Assembly (NCBI RefSeq): GCF_003986975.1
Contig: NZ_PIPO01000006.1
Span: 1-64,000 of the forward strand
DNA length: 64,000 nucleotides
Direction of reading: 5' to 3'
Origin: Aliidiomarina soli
GTDB taxonomy: Bacteria; Pseudomonadota; Gammaproteobacteria; Enterobacterales; Alteromonadaceae
Part shown: one piece after another, positions 60,421-64,000 of the stretch
How positions within the stretch are numbered: position 1 is the first letter of the stretch
Layout of the letters: each line of letters begins with the position of its first letter
Position numbers and translations under genes: made by a program
The notes under the pieces: generated by a model
The model's input: only the letters and a program-made list of their open reading frames with translations
Databases searched by the model: none
What the model was told of the DNA's origin: nothing

Positions 60421-63264
60421 ATGAGCGACTATAAGCACACGTTAAACTTACCTGAAACGCCGTTTCCTATGCGCGGCAACCTGGCGCAACGCGAACCGAA
60501 AATGCTTGAGCAATGGTACGCCGCCGATCTGTATGGCGAGATCCGCAATGCGCGTGCAGGTCGCGACAAGTTTATTCTGCACGACGGCCCTCCGTACGCT
60601 AACGGTCAGATCCACATTGGCCATGCGGTCAATAAAATCCTTAAAGATGTAGTGGTGAAGTCGAAGACCTTAAGTGGTTTTGACGCCCCTTACGTTCCAG
60701 GCTGGGACTGCCATGGTTTACCGATTGAACTGGTGGTTGAGAAAAAGCATGGCAAGCCGGGCGTTAAATTAACCGATGCAGAGTTCCGTGAAAAATGCCG
60801 TGAATTTGCCCTCAGCCAGATCCAGGGGCAGCGTGAAGACTTTAAACGTCTGGGTGTTCTTGGTCAGTGGGACCAGCCCTATATGACGATGGCTTTCGAA
60901 CAGGAAGCCAATACTGTTCGCGCGCTGGGTAAAGTGATCGAGCGTGGCCATCTGCAACAAGGCTTTAAGCCGGTGCACTGGTGTACCGATTGTGGTTCGG
61001 CGCTGGCGGAAGCTGAGGTTGAGTATAAAGACAAAACGTCTCCGGCGATTGACGTTAAATACCCGGCCCAGAACGAAGCTGAACTGGTGGCGGCTTTTGA
61101 ACACCCGGAAGGGCACGAAGGCAGCGGCCCGGTTAGCGTGGTCATCTGGACCACGACCCCGTGGACAATTCCGGCCTCGCAGGCGATCACCTTAGCCGGT
61201 GATCTGGAGTATGCCCTGGTCCAGGTTGAAGCAGGGAATGGTGATAAACCAGTCGAACGTCTGATCATGGCGTCTGATCTGGTAACCGATGCGATGGCTC
61301 GGTATGGTATCGATAAATATCATAAGCTTGGCTTCTGCAAGGGCGCGGCGCTGGAAAAAATGACAGTGAATCACCCGCTGTTTGAGCGTGATATTCTGCT
61401 GATTCTGGGCGACCACGTTACCACCGAATCAGGAACCGGTTGTGTACATACAGCCCCCGGGCACGGTGTTGATGACTACCTGGTTGGTAAGCAGTACGGC
61501 CTTGAGGTGTATAATCCGGTTAATGACCGTGGTGTGTATAAAGATGACACCCCGATGTTTGCCGGTCAGCACGTATTTAAAGCCAACGATGTCATTACCG
61601 AAGCAATTAAAGATGCAGGCAACCTGGCGCACCACGAAGCCTATCCGCACAGCTACCCGCATTGCTGGCGGCATAAAACTCCAATTATTTTCCGTGCTAC
61701 ACCGCAATGGTTTATCAGCATGGAAAAAGAAAACTTGCGCCGCGATGCGCTGGAACAGATCAAAGAGGTTCGCTGGGTCCCTGAGTGGGGCGAAAACCGC
61801 ATCGCCAGCATGGTAGAAGGGCGTCCTGACTGGTGTATTTCGCGTCAGCGCACCTGGGGCACGCCGCTTACTTTATTTGTTCATCGCGAAACCGACGAAC
61901 TGCATCCGCGCACGCTTGAGTTGCTGGAACAGGTCGCAGGTAAAATTGAACAGGCCGGTATTCAGGCGTGGTTTGATTTGGATACCGCAGAACTCCTGGG
62001 CGATGAAGCAGAACAGTATCGCAAACTGACCGACACCATGGATGTCTGGTTTGATTCCGGGGTCACTCATTATTGTGTGCTTGATCAGCAGGAACAGCTG
62101 GCTTGGCCGGCGGATCTGTATCTGGAAGGCTCGGATCAACACCGCGGCTGGTTCCAGTCCTCGCTGATGACTGGCGTTGCGACCAAAGGGAAGGCCCCGT
62201 ACCGCCATGTACTGACCCACGGGTTTACCGTTGATCAGGATGGACGCAAGATGTCCAAGTCGCTTGGCAACGTGGTTTCACCGCAGGAAGTAATGAACAA
62301 ACTGGGTGGTGACATTCTGCGTTTGTGGGTTGCTTCAACGGACTATACCGCTGAAATGACAGTGTCAGACGAAATCCTTAAACGCTCAGCCGATGCCTAT
62401 CGCCGTATTCGTAACACCGCGCGTTTTCTGCTTTCTAACCTGAATGGCTTCGTCCCGGCAGAGCATGCGGTAGCGACTGAAGATATGGTTGAGCTGGATC
62501 GCTGGATTGTCGGCCGGGCGCGGACACTGCAAAGTGAAATTATCGATGCCTACGACAACTATCAGTTCCTTAGTGTGACCCAAAAACTGATGCACTTCTG
62601 CTCGATTGAACTTGGTAGTTTCTATCTGGATATTATTAAAGACCGCCAGTACACGGCGAAACAAGACAGTGTTGCACAACGCTCGTGCCAGACCGCGCTG
62701 TGGCATATTGTCGAAGCGCTGGTGCGCTGGATGGCGCCTATTACCAGTTTTACCGCACAGGAAATCTGGGAACTGATGCCTGAAGTTGAGGAGCGTCAGA
62801 CTTATGTGTTTACGGCGGAGTGGTATCAGGCATGGCCACAGCTGGATGTTGAGAGTCAGCTGAGTGACAGCGATTGGCAACAACTGTTGGTGGTGCGCGG
62901 TGAAGTCAACCGGGCACTTGAGCAGGCACGCCGTGACGACCGTATTGGTGGCTCGCTGCAAGCCAACGTTATGCTCTATGTCAGTGACGAGCTGGAAGCG
63001 CTGTTGGCTAAACTTAAAGACGAGCTACGTTTTGTGTTGCTGACGTCGCACGCTGACACAGCGCCGTTGAGTCAGATCCCAGATGATGCCATTGCCACCG
63101 ACGTTGAGGGGCTTAAAGTGGTGGTCCTGAAATCACCGCATACCAAATGTGCTCGCTGCTGGCATCACCGTGAAGAGGTTGGCACTATCAAAGAGCATCC
63201 TGAGCTATGTCAGCGCTGTGTCACCAACGTGGATGGCGACGGTGAGCAACGGAGTTTCGCCTGA
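60421..63264 (+). CDS. ileS: Isoleucyl-tRNA synthetase
   Basis: This class I synthetase charges tRNA-Ile and edits valine. The 947-aa length matches E. coli (938). The HIGH motif is [15 protein letters not shown] (near residue 57-71). The CP1 editing domain includes [13 protein letters not shown] and [18 protein letters not shown]. The tRNA-binding/catalytic loop is [11 protein letters not shown]. The C-terminal zinc finger is [12 protein letters not shown]...LCQRC. AAAGG precedes the ATG. The stop overlaps lspA by one base. No T-box is expected or seen in this group. Confidence 0.98.
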   Translation: MSDYKHTLNLPETPFPMRGNLAQREPKMLEQWYAADLYGEIRNARAGRDKFILHDGPPYANGQIHIGHAVNKILKDVVVKSKTLSGFDAPYVPGWDCHGLPIELVVEKKHGKPGVKLTDAEFREKCREFALSQIQGQREDFKRLGVLGQWDQPYMTMAFEQEANTVRALGKVIERGHLQQGFKPVHWCTDCGSALAEAEVEYKDKTSPAIDVKYPAQNEAELVAAFEHPEGHEGSGPVSVVIWTTTPWTIPASQAITLAGDLEYALVQVEAGNGDKPVERLIMASDLVTDAMARYGIDKYHKLGFCKGAALEKMTVNHPLFERDILLILGDHVTTESGTGCVHTAPGHGVDDYLVGKQYGLEVYNPVNDRGVYKDDTPMFAGQHVFKANDVITEAIKDAGNLAHHEAYPHSYPHCWRHKTPIIFRATPQWFISMEKENLRRDALEQIKEVRWVPEWGENRIASMVEGRPDWCISRQRTWGTPLTLFVHRETDELHPRTLELLEQVAGKIEQAGIQAWFDLDTAELLGDEAEQYRKLTDTMDVWFDSGVTHYCVLDQQEQLAWPADLYLEGSDQHRGWFQSSLMTGVATKGKAPYRHVLTHGFTVDQDGRKMSKSLGNVVSPQEVMNKLGGDILRLWVASTDYTAEMTVSDEILKRSADAYRRIRNTARFLLSNLNGFVPAEHAVATEDMVELDRWIVGRARTLQSEIIDAYDNYQFLSVTQKLMHFCSIELGSFYLDIIKDRQYTAKQDSVAQRSCQTALWHIVEALVRWMAPITSFTAQEIWELMPEVEERQTYVFTAEWYQAWPQLDVESQLSDSDWQQLLVVRGEVNRALEQARRDDRIGGSLQANVMLYVSDELEALLAKLKDELRFVLLTSHADTAPLSQIPDDAIATDVEGLKVVVLKSPHTKCARCWHHREEVGTIKEHPELCQRCVTNVDGDGEQRSFA

Positions 63265-63767
63265 TGAAAACACAACGGCCAGCGCGTTGGCAGGACAGTG
63301 GCTGGCGCCTGATGTGGGTGCCATTGCTGATTATTGTTCTTGATCAGCTTACCAAGCAGGCAATTCTGGCGACCTTGAGTCTGTATGAACGAATCAACGT
63401 GCTGCCGTTTTTTGACATTGTGCATGCACAAAATTACGGTGCCGCATTTAGCTTTTTAAGTGATGCCGGTGGCTGGCAGCGTTGGTTTTTTACCCTGCTG
63501 GCGGTGGTTATATCGGCGGTGTTGGCTTTCTGGATGCGTCGTCAGTCGCGTCAGGAATGGCGTTTAAACTGGGCATTCGCGCTGGTTATTGGTGGCGCGC
63601 TGGGTAACGTTCTGGATCGGTTGCAGCATGGGTACGTGGTAGATTTTCTAGATCTCTATATTCGTCTGGGCGACAGTAGCCATCACTGGCCTGCATTTAA
63701 CGTAGCTGACAGCGCGATTGTCATTGGCGCTGCCCTGATGATTTGGGACGGCTTTCGAAATCGATAA
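63264..63767 (+). CDS. lspA: Lipoprotein signal peptidase LspA
   Basis: LspA cleaves signal peptides of prolipoproteins in the inner membrane. The 167-aa protein has four membrane segments and the family motifs: DQLTKQAIL, NYGAAFSFL, GGALGNVLDRLQHGYVVDFLD and FNVADSAIVIG. The two catalytic aspartates are in the last two motifs. It is translationally coupled to ileS (TGATG). Clients in this window include MltF, FlgP and FlgH. Confidence 0.97.
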   Translation: MKTQRPARWQDSGWRLMWVPLLIIVLDQLTKQAILATLSLYERINVLPFFDIVHAQNYGAAFSFLSDAGGWQRWFFTLLAVVISAVLAFWMRRQSRQEWRLNWAFALVIGGALGNVLDRLQHGYVVDFLDLYIRLGDSSHHWPAFNVADSAIVIGAALMIWDGFRNR

Positions 63768-63777
63768 TCGCAAACGT

Positions 63778-63815
63778 GAATTCAATGATCAAGCGCGGGG
63801 CTTGATCATTGAATT
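63778..63815. repeat. Short palindromic repeat (GCGCGGGGCTTGA family)
   Basis: 15-bp perfect arms AATTCAATGATCAAG/CTTGATCATTGAATT around the loop CGCGGGG. ATGATC replaces AGATTC of the 60345 copy, with both arms changed. Confidence 0.87.
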
Positions 63816-63835
63816 GGTCCCCATAGAGCGGGCCG

Positions 63836-63870
63836 ATTCAACATTCAAGCCCCGCGCTCGATGGTTGAAA
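63836..63870. repeat. Short palindromic repeat (GCGCGGGGCTTGA family), inverted, degenerate
   Basis: ATTCAACATTC - AAGCCCCGCGCTC - GATGGTTGAA: inverted core with imperfect arms. It lies 15 bases before the fkpB start and includes part of its leader. Confidence 0.7.
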
Positions 63871-63884
63871 ACGAAGAGGTAGAT

Positions 63885-64000
63885 ATGAGTGAGTTAGCGG
63901 TCATCGGTGAGAATAGCCGGGTAGTGATGCATTTTTCGATTAAGCTGGAAGACGGCAGTGCGGCGGATAGTTCGAAAGTGCACGGAAAGCCCGCGCGCTT
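63885..64000 (+). CDS. fkpB: FKBP-type peptidyl-prolyl isomerase FkpB (SlpA), N-terminal part
   Basis: Thirty-eight codons before the window ends: MSELAVIGENSRVVMHFSIK, then LEDGSAADSSKVHGKPARF. This N-terminal strand pattern (V..H F.IKLEDGS.AD.S...GKPA.F) is typical of SlpA/FkpB, a cytoplasmic FKBP-fold isomerase. The position after lspA and the upstream GAGG (8 bases before ATG) agree. ispH would be expected next. Confidence 0.88.
   Translation, partial: MSELAVIGENSRVVMHFSIKLEDGSAADSSKVHGKPAR

Noticed and set aside
1-64000. CRISPR array, tRNA or rRNA genes, prophage, integron sites
   Set aside because: No regular direct repeats with unique spacers, no cloverleaf or rRNA signatures and no phage structural genes were recognised; the repeats present are palindromic and irregularly spaced.

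Overview
The window looks like a chromosomal segment of a motile marine gammaproteobacterium, most likely Idiomarina, Pseudidiomarina or a close relative (Alteromonadales). The reasons are moderate GC, polar-flagellum genes of the Vibrio/Alteromonadales type (flgT, flgP, flaG, short flagellins), sigma-54 and sigma-28 flagellar promoters, a CrbS/CrbR acetate locus and a CsrB-type sRNA. The genus is an inference; no rRNA or other marker gene is present.

Layout. 1-2870: an AT-richer accessory patch. It holds the right end of an IS3-family element that has cut the 5' half off an OLD-family ATPase/TOPRIM gene, next to an intact UvrD-like helicase gene. Together they resemble a broken Gabija-type defence pair. 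A 42-codon basic ORF follows on the minus strand. 2870-16800: housekeeping genes, namely an NhaC antiporter, a CsrB-like sRNA with 14 GGA motifs, tadA, mltF, purL, a secreted alkaline phosphatase, smrA and a DcaP-like porin. 14880-27830: an acetate/carboxylate block, acs - crbR - chemoreceptor - crbS - DUF4212 small subunit - sodium/solute symporter - DUF294/CBS protein - DnaQ-like exonuclease. 27840-53990: a large flagellar block with flgT/flgP, flgA/flgMN, cheV-cheR, flgBCDE, flgFGHIJ, flgKL, five flagellin genes, flaG, fliD, fliS and a fliT-like gene. 54160-57100: three less understood genes (a degenerate ANL-type protein, a YecA-like and a UPF0158-like protein). 57190-64000: the conserved rpsT / murJ-ribF-ileS-lspA-fkpB block; fkpB runs off the end.

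Regulation can be read from the sequence. Sigma-54 -24/-12 elements lie before flgB, flgF and flgT. Sigma-28 (FliA) elements lie before flgMN (an exact consensus), all five flagellins and flaG. FlgM, the anti-sigma factor for FliA, is therefore itself FliA-controlled.

The most interesting unannotated signal is between flagellin genes 4 and 5. A minus-strand -24/-12 promoter (49907-49922) faces two tandem hairpins 70 nt apart. Their 23-nt loops are identical and C-rich with an anti-Shine-Dalgarno CCUCC core, their stems carry compensatory changes, and a U7 tract follows the second hairpin. This looks like an undescribed sigma-54-dependent sRNA of about 155 nt. Two families of palindromic intergenic repeats, one 150-230 bp and one 35-60 bp, also show compensatory changes between copies.
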